The notes under the pieces were generated by a model. It searched no databases. It was not told the origin of the DNA and saw only the letters and a list, made by a program, of their open reading frames with translations. This document shows, one piece after another, positions 48,855-58,396 of a stretch of DNA of 64,000 nucleotides. Source of the DNA: Zygnema cylindricum (lineage: Eukaryota > Streptophyta > Zygnematophyceae > Zygnematales > Zygnemataceae); NCBI GenBank assembly GCA_037447655.1, contig JBBHKE010003521.1, forward strand, positions 35,605-99,604, given 5' to 3'. A program made the position numbers and the translations under genes. The stretch's first letter is position 1. Each line of letters begins with the position of its first letter.

Positions 48855-49137
48855 GTAGGAGGGTCAAGAAAGGCGAAAAAGAGTACGAGGTAAACACAGG
48901 AGTGTTTGGTAAAGTTCTGGAAGAGGGACGCTTGCTTTGGGCTTTACATCATAAGAGGGCACTCAAAAAAGGGGAAATAATTGGATTGGCGGTCGTACAA
49001 CCCGTAGAGGAAGTTAAGGAGCACATTCCGGAGGAGTGGATAAGAAAGGATCCCGACTTCGACTCCAAAGGAGAGGAAAACGTAGGAAAGGCTTCTGTTG
49101 AGGCCCCGGAAGTCGTGACAAAACTTCTCGAGGATTA
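48855..49137 (+). pseudogene. Ty3/gypsy Pol, protease-RT linker part
   Basis: Reads NTGVFGKVLEEGRLLWALHH, LKKGEIIGLAVVQP and APEVVTKLLEDY. The 'kG..iG.a' motif marks the region between protease and RT in gypsy elements. The frame is interrupted at 49138 by the solo LTR and resumes at 50274 with ADVFPPKLSEG. Gag and the protease active site are not in the window. Confidence 0.65.
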
Positions 49138-50008
49138 TGAAATTCTATGGGCTCCATTACCACACAGAATTCGGAGATCAAAAGAAGCTAATCTAGATAT
49201 TGCCGACTCCAAGTTTATATAAACCCGAATGATTGACCCCTTGACAATCAGATTCCCATTACAGCTTCACCCATGTGAAATAAGACTTTCTGTGTGTTCA
49301 GTTCCACCATAGAATGCAAAGTTAGATTATGAGATTTGGTCACATTCACCCACTTTGACTTTCCCTTAGAAATTCAGCCACCCTAGCAGGCAAACACTCT
49401 GACCGACTACACCTCTGTGTAGCGTGGACTCCCTTGAGTCCGCAGCAAAAAGAATCACTGAATTTGGTCAACTGAGTTGATAGTTATGCCTGGCCAAAAT
49501 TTTCCATTTATATAGGATGCTCTCTGGGAGAGGTGACTATCTACCCAAAATATTCTAAGTCCTAAACCCCTCTCTAAACCCCCTAGTACTGAGGTACTAA
49601 CCAATCACAGGACTGTACCGTACAATAAAGTACAGATGCCGATGTACTTTCTGTACGGACAGTGTACGACGTTGCCATTATGCGACATTTGTCACATCCG
49701 GATTTGTTGTCTTCCGTTCCGGAGATTCTATAAACCCGTATGATGTTGCCACGTGTCATCGAGAGTGGCGGAGTCTGCAAACCGCCAAATTGTCCTTTCC
49801 GCGAAGCCGGCGCTTACCACGGCCGTCCGATTAATATTCGTATTAAATAAAGACCGTCGAAACAAATGTCCGTACTATTTGTTTCGTCCGGTACTAATAG
49901 TACAACTGATTCTATGTCTAATAAACCGTGATCCAGTTAAATGGAAGATCCTATGTTTAACTATTTATATACATATAAAACCCATTATACTTTAGCATTA
50001 GTTCTAGA

Positions 50009-50092
50009 CTAATCGGACAAAGCTACCGGCTACGGGTGACTTGACGGACGGTAGGTACCAGGATCAAATCCTGGGTCCGTCAAGTACCTTTT
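50009..50092 (+). ncRNA. tRNA-like minihelix module B in LTR
   Basis: TTGACGGAC (50041-50049) pairs perfectly with GTCCGTCAA (50075-50083), enclosing the T-arm CCAGG-ATCAAAT-CCTGG (50058-50074). TTTT at 50089-50092 follows. Upstream CTACCG can pair with CGGTAG across the first strand. An A-box-like GGACAAAGCTACCGG precedes. Antisense to the LTR's own transcription. Confidence 0.55.
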
Positions 50093-50147
50093 GGTACATC
50101 TACCTAAATCAACCCCTGTCTTCTCTAGTGAGCTTAGGCAGCCATGG

Positions 50148-50213
50148 CTCAAGCTCCCAATCCAGCCTTCAGTGACTACGACAAGTGTGGGGGCTTGGAG
50201 AAGGGAGTTAGAG
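50148..50213. repeat. LTR hairpin H3
   Basis: CTCAAGCTCCC pairs with GGGAGTTAGAG around a loop with CAGTGACTACGACAAG. Confidence 0.65.
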
Positions 50214-50273
50214 ACAGGCTGTCTTTGCTCTTTTTCTATCCCAATAGACCTAGAAAATACTCAAATATCAACA

Positions 50274-51357
50274 GAGTATGCTGATGTTTTTCCCCCAAAA
50301 CTCTCGGAAGGATAACCTCCAAAACGCGACGTAAACCACAAAATTGAGCTTTTTCATGGAGCATTGCCCCCGACCAACATGATGTATAAGATGAGTTATA
50401 CCGAGTTAGATGACCTCAAAAAGTAACTTTCAGAGTTGGTCGAGGCCTGAGCCATTGAACCGAGCAAATCACCTTATGGAGCCCCCTTCCTTTTTGTGTC
50501 CAAGAAAGATGGAGGCTTCCATATATGTGTGGATTACCGAGCGCTAAATAAATTAATGGTAAAAAACGCGTATCCTCTTCCCAAGATCAACGAGTTGTTA
50601 GGTAGACTAAGGGGTACTAGTTACTTCTCTAAGATAGACTTGCGTAGTAGATACCACCAGATTAGAATTGCGGAGGAGGATGTGGAGAAGACTGCATTCA
50701 GAACGCGGTACGGTCATTTCCAACTCCTAGTCATGCCATTTGGATTGACTAATGCCCCCGCTACCTTTATGCACTTGACGAAATCTATCTTTCGACAATA
50801 TCTGGACGCATTCGTAAAAGTCTTCTTGGACGACATCTTAGTGTACAGTGAAACGCTAGAGGACCATGTAAAACACCTGAGAACCGTGTTACAAATCCTA
50901 AGGGAAAACAAGTTGTATGCCAAAACGAGTAAATGTGAGTTTTTGAAGGAAAATGTGGCAATTTTAGGCCATGTGGTCTGTCAAGATGGAATCGCAGTAG
51001 ACCCCAACAAAACTAAGGCAGTCAAGGAGTGGCCGCAACAAAAAAATATCACGGAGTTGAGGAGCTTCCTTGGCCTATGTTCTTACCATAGATGGTTGGT
51101 CGAGGGTTTTGCAAAAATCGCCGCACCACTCACTGATTTGCTCAAAAATGATGTGCCTTATGAGTAGGAAAAAATGCAGGAGGAAGCCTTTAACACGCTA
51201 ATGGAGCGGTTGGTTACCGCCCCTGTGTTAGCGGTTCCCAATTCGAAGTTACCTTGGACAATAATCACTGACGCGATTGATACGACTATTGGAGCGATTC
51301 TTATGCAAGATCACGGAAGAGGTCTACAACCCACCGCGTATATAGTCGTAAACTAAA
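50274..51357 (+). pseudogene. Ty3/gypsy reverse transcriptase and start of RNase H
   Basis: [71 protein letters not shown] and the catalytic [10 protein letters not shown] are in canonical gypsy RT order, followed by [23 protein letters not shown] and the RNase H start WTIITDAIDTTIGAIL. Stops near 50310, 50423, 50448 and 51165 and a frameshift near 51350 break it. The RT core from 50496 to 51167 is intact in frame. Confidence 0.9.
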
Positions 51358-51927
51358 TGCGGCAGAACTTAATTGGGCCACTCACGAGAAAGAAACAATA
51401 GCCATCGTTAATGCGTTGGAAGTGTCGAAGTGTTACGTTCAAGGGAAGCAGATCACTGTGATTACTGACCACCATGCGTTACAATTTATGCAAACACAAC
51501 CGAAGTTATCCAAGAAACATGCTATGTGGATGACATTGCTACAAACTTTCAAACTAGAGTTAACCATCGAATACAAGCCCGTAAAATGAATCATGTTGAT
51601 GCTTTGTCAAGAAGACCAGGCGTCGCTGCGCTGACCGCGGCGAATCTATCGCAGCTATAGCAGGAACGCAGGGATGAATCTTTGAAAGCAAATATTATCG
51701 CAGTCGACAAACTTAACAACCAGAAAGTCAAAAATGTAACGAGTACGGTACAAGTGGACGAAAAGTGGCTGGATAGAATTAGGGCGGCTTACTAAGGCGA
51801 CGACACAATCGCGGAACTCGTCAAAAGAAAGATATTGGTTCAAACTGCCAACTACATGTGGCGGTACAAACCGAGTCAGACAACCCGATTGTATATTCAG
51901 ATAAATCTAGAGTAACGACATACTATT
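51358..51927 (+). pseudogene. Ty3/gypsy RNase H and linker (frameshifted)
   Basis: In another frame: LNAAELNWATHEKETIAIVN, ITVITDHHALQFMQTQP, then after a second shift DALSRRPGVAAL and VDEKWLDRIRAAY. The TDH motif and the LSRR end of the RNase H/connection domain identify it. Stops are frequent. Confidence 0.75.
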
Positions 51928-52581
51928 TTGCAATTAAGCCATGACAAACCCCTCAGCGGACACTTCGGACGAGACAAAACTACTGCACGAGTTGCCGAAA
52001 CATACTATTGGCTAAATATGACAAAGGATATCGCGGAGTATGTTCGAACTTGTGACTCTTGCAACAAGAATAAAACGGATCCAGGTCGTCAAGGACTCTT
52101 GCAACCCATTCCAACACCATCCGCGCCTTGGGAAGCAGTGTGATGGACTTTATCGTCGCTCTTCTATTAACGCCAATTGGCTACGACTCCATTTTTGTTG
52201 TAGCCAACTATCTTACGAAGATGGCCCATTTCCTCCCCATCAAAACCACGGATACGGCTCGAGATGTCGCGGATCTCTTCTTCCGTGAGATATCTCGTCA
52301 TCAAAGACTCCCTAAGAAGATTGTAAGCGACCGCGACCGAAAATTCGTTAGCCACTTCTGTAGGAATGTATTCGCTATTTGCGGGACATAGTTAGCTAGG
52401 TCCACCGCTTATCATCCTCAAACAGAGGGACAAACAGAGAGAAGCTCTGCTCGCTTACGTGTCGCTACACCAGACGGATTGGGCAAAACATCTGACATCG
52501 ATTGAAGTTGTGTACAAGAGTGCAGTCTATTCTTCCACTAATGCTACGCCGTTCTCTCTCAATGGACGATAGCCAACCCTT
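51928..52581 (+). pseudogene. Ty3/gypsy integrase (broken)
   Basis: SGHFGRDKTTARVAETYYW and YVRTCDSCNKNKTD form the HHCC zinc-binding domain. After a frameshift near 52130 the core reads VMDFIVALL, VANYLTKMAHFLP and IVSDRDRKFVSHF, with the catalytic D's visible, then AYHPQTEGQTE before a further shift. It is cut at 52582 by an LTR insertion. Confidence 0.85.
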
Positions 52582-53635
52582 TGAAACTCTGTGTGCTCCA
52601 TTGCCCACAGAAATCGCAGATCCAAAAGAAGCTTATCTAGATAGTGCCGACTCCAAGTTGATATAAACCCAAATGATTGACCCCTTGACAATCAGTGACC
52701 CATTCTAGATTCACCCCTGTGAAATAAGTGAACTCTGAGACCTCCATAAGTCCTCAGAGTGGACAGCTTCCAAGAAGCCTCTAGGATAACCCTGACCCCT
52801 TTGTGTTTCAGAAAAAATAACTGCCACCCTAGCAGACAAAAACTCTGACAAACTTCACCCCTGTGAAGACAAGACTCCCCTTAGTCGATAGCAAAAAGAA
52901 TCTCTGAATTTGCTCCCGTGAGCAGTAAGTTATGGAGGGTCAAAGTTGACCATTTGTACAGAAACTCTCTGGGAGAGAGGGTCCTATCTTCTAATTTTTC
53001 TAAGTCTTATCTCTCTCACAGACTTTATCTTCTAATGTACGGAGCCAATCAGATTTCAGTTTCGTACACAAAAGTAGAGCTGCCGGTGTACTTTATTTAC
53101 GGCCATTGTACGACATGGCCTAAATGTCGACACTTGGTATGTTCGGATTCGCTCCCTTAATCCTCGGAGATGCCGCGATCCAATGTCGTTCCGCCACGTG
53201 TCATTCGACGTGGCGATGACCACAAACTGCCGAAATCCTCTTCCGCGATCTCGGCGTTAATTTCGGGCGTCCGATTAAATTCACATTTAATCGTAGCCGT
53301 AATAAATACATGCGCGGTATTCATTTCACTAAAAAAATAAATGCGGGGTATTGATTTCTTATCCGTACCAGAATCCATACTTTTACATTTACTGGATATA
53401 TGTCTCCCGTAATCAGTTACAGTTAAATGAACTTTTCTTCGTATAAATATTTAAATAATTATCAAACCCTATAATACGTAACACTACTCATAGACTTAAC
53501 GACTAAGGCTACCGGCTACTGGTTGATTGCCGGCCGGTAGGTACCAGGATCAAATCCTGTGGCTGGCACATATCTTTTAGTAAATAAAACCCCTAACTAA
53601 AATATATTTTCCGTAAACCTCTGGATAGCTATGCC
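52582..53635 (-). mobile_element. LTR insertion in the gypsy integrase (truncated)
   Basis: Begins on + with TGAAACTCTGTGTGCTCCATT, the reverse of the conserved LTR 3' end, and follows the solo LTR layout, including CTCTCTGGGAGAGAG (52965-52979) and the tRNA-like module. It stops at GATAGCTATGCC, before the hairpin and the TGTTG end. The last ~150 bp of the LTR and probably some integrase codons are gone. Confidence 0.75.
53500..53578 (+). ncRNA. tRNA-like minihelix module C in LTR
   Basis: TGCCGGCC (53528-53535) pairs with GGCTGGCA (53561-53568) including one G-T pair, enclosing CCAGG-ATCAAAT-CCTGT. TTTT at 53575-53578. CTACCGG (upstream) pairs perfectly with CCGGTAG just before the T-arm. 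Same architecture as module B with a different stem sequence. Confidence 0.55.
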
Positions 53636-53637
53636 AG

Positions 53638-54168
53638 ATGGACTTTGCTGAAACAGTGCGTATCAATTTGGAGAAAGCGACGATAGTTCTCCAACAGGCG
53701 AATAGGTGTCAGAAATTTCAAGCCGACACTTATAGAAAGAACATTGACTTTCGTGTTAGGGACAGAGTAAGGCTGAATATGGCAAACCTATCACTCCCGC
53801 GTGCCCTCTCTATGAAATTGGCACCGAGATTTACAAGGCCATTAACTATACTCTCCAAAGTAAATGTGGTTGCTTACAAACTCGACATCCCTTCAACATG
53901 GAAAATACATGATGTCTTTCATGTGTTCCTCCTTAAACCATTCCGCAACCCCGATTCAGTGTTCCCAAAAAGGCTTTGCTATACACCTCTTCCCTTGGTT
54001 CAAAATACCACGGATGAATATGAGGTGGAAGAGATTCTGCAGTCTCGCCAATTACGACGAGGGCGGTCGCATACTACCCGATACGTGATTCGGTGGAGAG
54101 GTTACAATGCAGAAGACGATTCTTGGATTGATAAAAACGATCTTCATGCCCCGGAATTACTGCTCTGA
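53638..54168 (+). CDS. Ty3/gypsy integrase C-terminus with chromodomain
   Basis: DRVRLNMANLSLPRALSMKL, ILSKVNVVAYKLDIP and IHDVFHVFLLKPF are the GPY/F-like integrase tail of chromoviruses. EYEVEEILQSRQLRRG followed by YVIRWRGYNAEDDSWI is a clear chromodomain, which in chromoviruses targets integration to chromatin marks (family knowledge). It is 176 residues without internal stops, ending TGA at 54166. Its 5' side is cut by the LTR insertion. Confidence 0.9.
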   Translation: MDFAETVRINLEKATIVLQQANRCQKFQADTYRKNIDFRVRDRVRLNMANLSLPRALSMKLAPRFTRPLTILSKVNVVAYKLDIPSTWKIHDVFHVFLLKPFRNPDSVFPKRLCYTPLPLVQNTTDEYEVEEILQSRQLRRGRSHTTRYVIRWRGYNAEDDSWIDKNDLHAPELLL

Positions 54169-54314
54169 TTTAAGCAGAGTACGGACACTCCGCCTACCCA
54201 GAAGGGAAGCCACAACGGACACCTACGAAACACAAATCGGAGTGTCGCAACCTGTTGATATTTGAGTATTTTCTAGGTCTTTATTAGGATAGAAAAAGCG
54301 CAGAGGAAGTCTGC

Positions 54315-54380
54315 CTCTGACTCCCTTCTCCAAGCCCCCACACTTGTTGTAGTCACTGAAGGCTGGAAAGGGAGCTAGAG
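54315..54380. repeat. LTR hairpin H4
   Basis: CTCTGACTCCCTT pairs with AAGGGAGCTAGAG around a loop with CTTGTTGTAGTCACTG. Confidence 0.7.
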
Positions 54381-54435
54381 TCATGGCTGCCTAAGCCCTC
54401 CAAAGAGACAAGAGTAGATAAATGGTACGTTTACT

Positions 54436-54520
54436 AAAATGGATATTGACGGATCCAGGAATTGATCCTGGAACCTAGCGTCTGTCAAGATTCCGATAGA
54501 CGGTAGCTTTGTCCGTTAAG
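54436..54520 (-). ncRNA. tRNA-like minihelix module D in LTR
   Basis: On the minus strand: TTGACAGA (54481-54488) pairs with TCCGTCAA (54446-54453), one mismatch, around CCAGG-ATCAATT-CCTGG (54455-54471), then TTTT (54436-54439). An alternative outer strand TTAACGGA (54512-54519) would give a tRNA-sized ~74-nt fold. Confidence 0.5.
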
Positions 54521-55504
54521 TCTAGGACTAGTGCTAGTACACACGGGGTTTGATATGTGTTTAAATAGTTAGAAGCACACTAGTTCATTTACCGGGAAAT
54601 ATAAACGTAGTGCATAGTTATTGTATGAAACAGATATCGCCCATTTGTTTTGAACGCGCAACAAATACCGCGCGGTTATTTTCAACGGCTAAAAATAAAG
54701 CCGGATTTGATCGAACCGCCATGATAGGTGCCGCGTTCACGAGATATGTTCTTTTGGTGTTTTACGGCCATTGCCACGTCAAGTGACACGTGGCACGTAA
54801 ACAATGGATTGCGGCAACTCCAGAGATTACGCGAAAAAATTGGGATATGACATGTGTCGACAATTCGGCCATATCGTACGATGGTCGTACATTAAGTACA
54901 CCGACACCTGTACTTTTCTGAACGGTACAGTAAAGTGATTGGTGTCGTACGTCAGTAGATAGGGTCTTAGAGAGAGAATATGACTTATAATTTTTTGGGT
55001 AGGTAGTCGCCTCTCCTAGAGAGCATCTTGTATAAAAGGCAAACTTTGACCAGCCATAACTATCAATTTACTTCACCATTTTCAGTGATTCTTTTGCTGC
55101 GGACTCAAGGGAGTCCAGGCTACAAAGGGGTGTAGTCGGTCAGATTTTTTTCCTGCTAGGGTGGTTGCATTTCTAAGGGAAAGTCAAAGTGGGTGAATGT
55201 GTGCAAAACTCCTATTCTCACTTTGCATTCTGTGGTGGAACTGAGCACACAGAAAGTCTTATTTCACAGGGGTGAATCTATATTAGGGTTCTGATTGTCA
55301 TGGGGTCAGTCATTTGGGTTTATATCAACTTCGAGTCGGCACTATCTAGATTAGCTTCTTTTGGATCTGCGATTTATGTGGGCAATGGAGCACACAAAGT
55401 TTCACAACTGTCGCATGTTGAAATTTATAGATTTCTAGAGTATTTTCTAGGTTTAAATATGGTTTTATAAAAGGAAAAAGAAAAAGGACGGACAGCCTGC
55501 CTCC

Positions 55505-55562
55505 ACCTCCGCTCTCTAGCCCCCATACTTGTTGTAGTCACTGAAGGAAAGAGAGAGAGGTT
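55505..55562. repeat. LTR hairpin H5 (5' copy)
   Basis: ACCTCCGCTCTCT pairs with AGAGAGAGAGGTT (internal mismatch) around a loop with CTTGTTGTAGTCACTG. Repeated at 60896-60953. Confidence 0.6.
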
Positions 55563-55611
55563 GATCCATGGCTGCCTTAGTTCAACAGACAGCTTTTTTT
55601 AGTAGGTTACT

Positions 55612-55700
55612 AAAAATATACTTGACGGACCAGAGATTAGATCCCGGTACCTGCGGTTCGTCAAATCGACCGGTAGCGGTCAGCTTTATCCTAATAGACT
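55612..55700 (-). ncRNA. tRNA-like minihelix module E in the 5' LTR
   Basis: On the minus strand: TTGACGAACC (55655-55664) pairs with GGTCCGTCAA (55622-55631, one mismatch) around a T-arm CCGGG-ATCTAAT-CTCTG (one mismatch), then TTTTT (55612-55616). GACCG/CGGTC forms a further small hairpin upstream. Confidence 0.45.
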
Positions 55701-56223
55701 AGGACCAATGCTAAGTACTATGGTATGTGATAGATATATATTTAGTTCGAAAGGATAAAGTTCATTTAACTAAAACTGTTTACGGCGTACATATATACAG
55801 TTTTATAAAGTACGTCGTACGACGGTAATTCAAAACGGATACCACGCATTTTATTTCTACATCGGAACAAATATCGCGCAAGTATTTATTCCGGCCAAGA
55901 TTACGTTTCGCATATAATCCAACGGTGCACATCATCGCCGAAATCCCGGAGTGGTCACTTTGGCATTTAGTGACGTGGCATCACCTGGCGCCACGTGGGG
56001 AGACATCATTCGGTCGCGGGAATTCCGAGGAACGTACGGATGAGTGGAAAGTATACACGCGTCCACTAATGGCCTTGTCGTACAGAGGCCGTACAGAAAG
56101 TACATCGGCAGTAGTACTTTCTAGTACTATACAGTTTTGTGATTGGTTCGTACAAGCAGTAGATAGGAGCTGTGAGAGGGAATTAGGAAAAACTAGGACT
56201 TAGGAAAATTTAGGTAGATAGTC

Positions 56224-56248
56224 CTCTCTCTCAGAGAGTTTGTATAAA
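56224..56248 (+). promoter_or_regulatory. Copia B promoter: inverted repeat plus TATA
   Basis: CTCTCTCTCAGAGAG followed by TATAAA at 56243-56248. The same arrangement recurs in the other LTRs of the family (14501, 49520, 52965, 55011) and at 61615-61639 in the 3' LTR. Confidence 0.6.
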
Positions 56249-56443
56249 TTGGCATCTTTGCCACCCTATAACTTATCACCTGGTTGGCCGTTTTCAGTGA
56301 TTCTTTTTTCTACGGACTCAGGGGAGTCCAGGCTACACAGGGGTGCAGTCAAATTGTCAGTTTGCCTTCTTGGGCAGCAGTGGTTGTGGCTTAAAGTGGG
56401 TTAGTTAAATACTATCTAGAGGCTTCCTGTATTCTGTGGTCCA

Positions 56444-58396
56444 ATGGAGGACACAGAATTGCAGGTTATGGGCCCACCCTCTAGGGTGCCCACCTTCAAT
56501 GGATCTGGGTTCATCTATTGGGAAGCCATGATGATGGGAGCTTTGTGTGAAAAACGATACTGGGGTATCGTCAGTGGACAAGTGAAACGTCCACCTTCAG
56601 GAACTCCACCAGGATTTGGGGGAGTAAGGTTTCCTGCAACAACGGCTGCCTCGGCGGAGGAGGCAGATGATGGGGACAGCAGTGTGTCTGAAAAGGGGAA
56701 AGGGAAGGAGACACCCCTTACTCCTATTGCCACAGTATCGGGAGCGGCAATTGTGAAGACCGTGGAGAACGATACTCAAATGTGGGAGGATGTAAACATG
56801 GCTGCCAAGAACTTCATTTTGAGGCACCTCACTCAAGGTTTGGCCACTCCTCATCTTCACATTTACAAGGCAGAGGAATTGTGGGAGAGTTTGGTGGAGA
56901 TTTATAGAGCTGGAACTATTCAGGAGCTCCAGTTGGCTGAGCAAAAGCTATTGAGTTACACTTACAAAGGAGGAAAGATGTTAGATTACTGTAATGATCT
57001 TTCTTGTTTGTGTATGGAAATGGAAAGTGCCGGGTGGACAGGTACAATGAAAATGAAAGTTAACACCCTTATCATGAAATTACCAGATGAGTTCGAAAAC
57101 ATAGTGTACCGAGTACAAGGAATGCCTGATAGTTCATGGAAATGGAACACAGTAGTCAGGATGATACTTGTGCAGGAAAACACAATGGAGATTAGGAGAG
57201 GAGGAAAGAGCATTCAAGCTCTAGCAGCAGGAGGGGACCGATGGGGGAAGGATCCGAAGAAACCTTATAGAGGGGAAAGAGATAATTCTGGGGGACAGAG
57301 GCCCCCAAAGGGTCTTTGTCATTATTGCAAAAAGTCGGGACACTTTATTGCAGATTGTGTCAAGTTGTCAAAGCTGAGGCTCCAAGAAAACCGTGGAGGG
57401 GGTTCTTCCGGAGGGAAGAAAAAGGCACTTGTGGTTACAAAAGTGTCAGGAGAAATCGAGGATGAGTCATCTGAGGAGGATGGGGAGCTTCTTCTTGACG
57501 AGAGTCTGGAGGAGAAGGAGATCCCTCGGAGGCAGAAGTGTGCCCTTGGAGCAATTCGGGAAGCTCCACAGGAAGGATGGATCATCGACTCAGGTGCATC
57601 CATGCATATGTGCCGTGATAAAGAACTCTTCACTAAGCTACAAAAGATTCCTACTGTAGAGATAGAGTATGGGGATGGGAGAGTGGTTACTACAGATCTA
57701 GTGGGATCAGTAGATCTGAAAGTCTTAGTGGAGGGTAAGACCTCTATACTTACATTCTCAGATGTACTTTACATTCCTCAGTTGAGTAAAAATCTTGTCT
57801 CTACGTCTGTGTTAGATGACAAAGAGTTTGATACCTTCACCAGGAAGGGAGTCTTTACAGCTAAGTATGGGAATGAAGTTTACTTCACAGCAGATAAAGG
57901 TAGCCAAGGAATGTTTAGGCTTAACTTGAGTAATGAAAAGAAGAATGCTTACTATGTTGGTGTTCCTAAGGTGATGATTTGGCATAAGCATTTGGGGCAT
58001 GTGCATTTTGATAGGTTAAGGGAAATGAAAAAGCTTGGGGTAGTAGATGGCATTCAGTTTGGGGATAATGAAATAATGGATGATTGTAGTGGTTGTGCTC
58101 AAGGTAAGGCTCACAGACTTCCCTTTTCCAAAGCCGCCACATATAGAGGTGAGAAAGTGTTAGATTTGGTCCACACAGATATTTGGGGACCTGCAAAAGT
58201 ACCTTCGGTTGGAGGAAAGAGGTTTATGATGACAATAACTGATGATTGGTCTAGATACTCTAGAGTCTACTTTCTGAAAAATAAGTCTGAAGCATCCACT
58301 TACTTCAAAGAATATAAAGCTTGGAGTGAGAAGCTGCATGAAACCCCTATTAAGAGGATAAGGAGTGATAATGGGGGGGAATATACCTCTAACTAG
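56444..58396 (+). CDS. Copia B polyprotein, first part: Gag, protease, start of integrase
   Basis: Gag with SRVPTFNGSGFIYWEAMM; zinc knuckle CHYCKKSGHFIADC (residues 292-305); aspartic protease WIIDSGASMHMC (Asp about residue 382); the pre-integrase HHCC domain from IWHKHLGHVHF (His about 514) to CSGCAQGKAHR; integrase core VHTDIWGPA, TITDDWSRYSRVYFL and RSDNGGEYTS. Terminated by TAG at 58394-58396, about seven codons before the catalytic Glu region, which continues in the same frame. The chosen start lies in sequence matching the LTR 3' end. Without readthrough this product lacks RT. Confidence 0.93.
   Translation: MEDTELQVMGPPSRVPTFNGSGFIYWEAMMMGALCEKRYWGIVSGQVKRPPSGTPPGFGGVRFPATTAASAEEADDGDSSVSEKGKGKETPLTPIATVSGAAIVKTVENDTQMWEDVNMAAKNFILRHLTQGLATPHLHIYKAEELWESLVEIYRAGTIQELQLAEQKLLSYTYKGGKMLDYCNDLSCLCMEMESAGWTGTMKMKVNTLIMKLPDEFENIVYRVQGMPDSSWKWNTVVRMILVQENTMEIRRGGKSIQALAAGGDRWGKDPKKPYRGERDNSGGQRPPKGLCHYCKKSGHFIADCVKLSKLRLQENRGGGSSGGKKKALVVTKVSGEIEDESSEEDGELLLDESLEEKEIPRRQKCALGAIREAPQEGWIIDSGASMHMCRDKELFTKLQKIPTVEIEYGDGRVVTTDLVGSVDLKVLVEGKTSILTFSDVLYIPQLSKNLVSTSVLDDKEFDTFTRKGVFTAKYGNEVYFTADKGSQGMFRLNLSNEKKNAYYVGVPKVMIWHKHLGHVHFDRLREMKKLGVVDGIQFGDNEIMDDCSGCAQGKAHRLPFSKAATYRGEKVLDLVHTDIWGPAKVPSVGGKRFMMTITDDWSRYSRVYFLKNKSEASTYFKEYKAWSEKLHETPIKRIRSDNGGEYTSN

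Larger units (their letters stand above)
49138..50273 (-). mobile_element. Solo LTR inserted in the gypsy Pol (1136 bp)
   Basis: On the minus strand it runs TGTTGATATTTGAG... to ...AGAATTTCA, i.e. TG..CA ends. It is flanked by GATTA (49133-49137) and GAGTA (50274-50278), a 5-bp target duplication with one mismatch, and it splits the gypsy frame exactly at that point. No internal element remains, so it arose by LTR-LTR recombination. It holds a tRNA-like module, hairpin H3, and a TATA region beside CTCTCTGGGAGAG (49520-49532). Confidence 0.85.
54253..55404 (+). mobile_element. Solo LTR after the gypsy coding region (1152 bp)
   Basis: TGTTGATATTTGAG at the start and AAAGTTTCA at the end. Flanked by CAACC (54248-54252) and CAACT (55405-55409), a 5-bp duplication with one mismatch. 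No polypurine tract precedes it and it belongs to the same family as the antisense LTRs within the gypsy element, so it is an insertion rather than the gypsy 3' LTR. Contains hairpin H4, tRNA-like module D (minus strand), CTCTCCTAGAGAG (55011-55023) and TATAAA (55031-55036). Confidence 0.8.
55416..56463 (+). repeat. 5' LTR of copia B
   Basis: Starts TGTTGAAATTTATAG. 995 bp are shared with the 3' LTR; by comparison with the solo LTRs the 3' end is probably ACACAGAATTGCA at 56463, since ATGGAGGACACAG matches their conserved terminal ATGGAGCACACAG. Carries hairpin H5, tRNA-like module E on the minus strand, and TATA at 56243. Confidence 0.8.

Noticed and set aside
54253-55404. 3' LTR of the gypsy element
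   Set aside because: It has its own 5-bp flanking duplication, no polypurine tract before it, and belongs to the LTR family inserted antisense elsewhere in the same gypsy copy.
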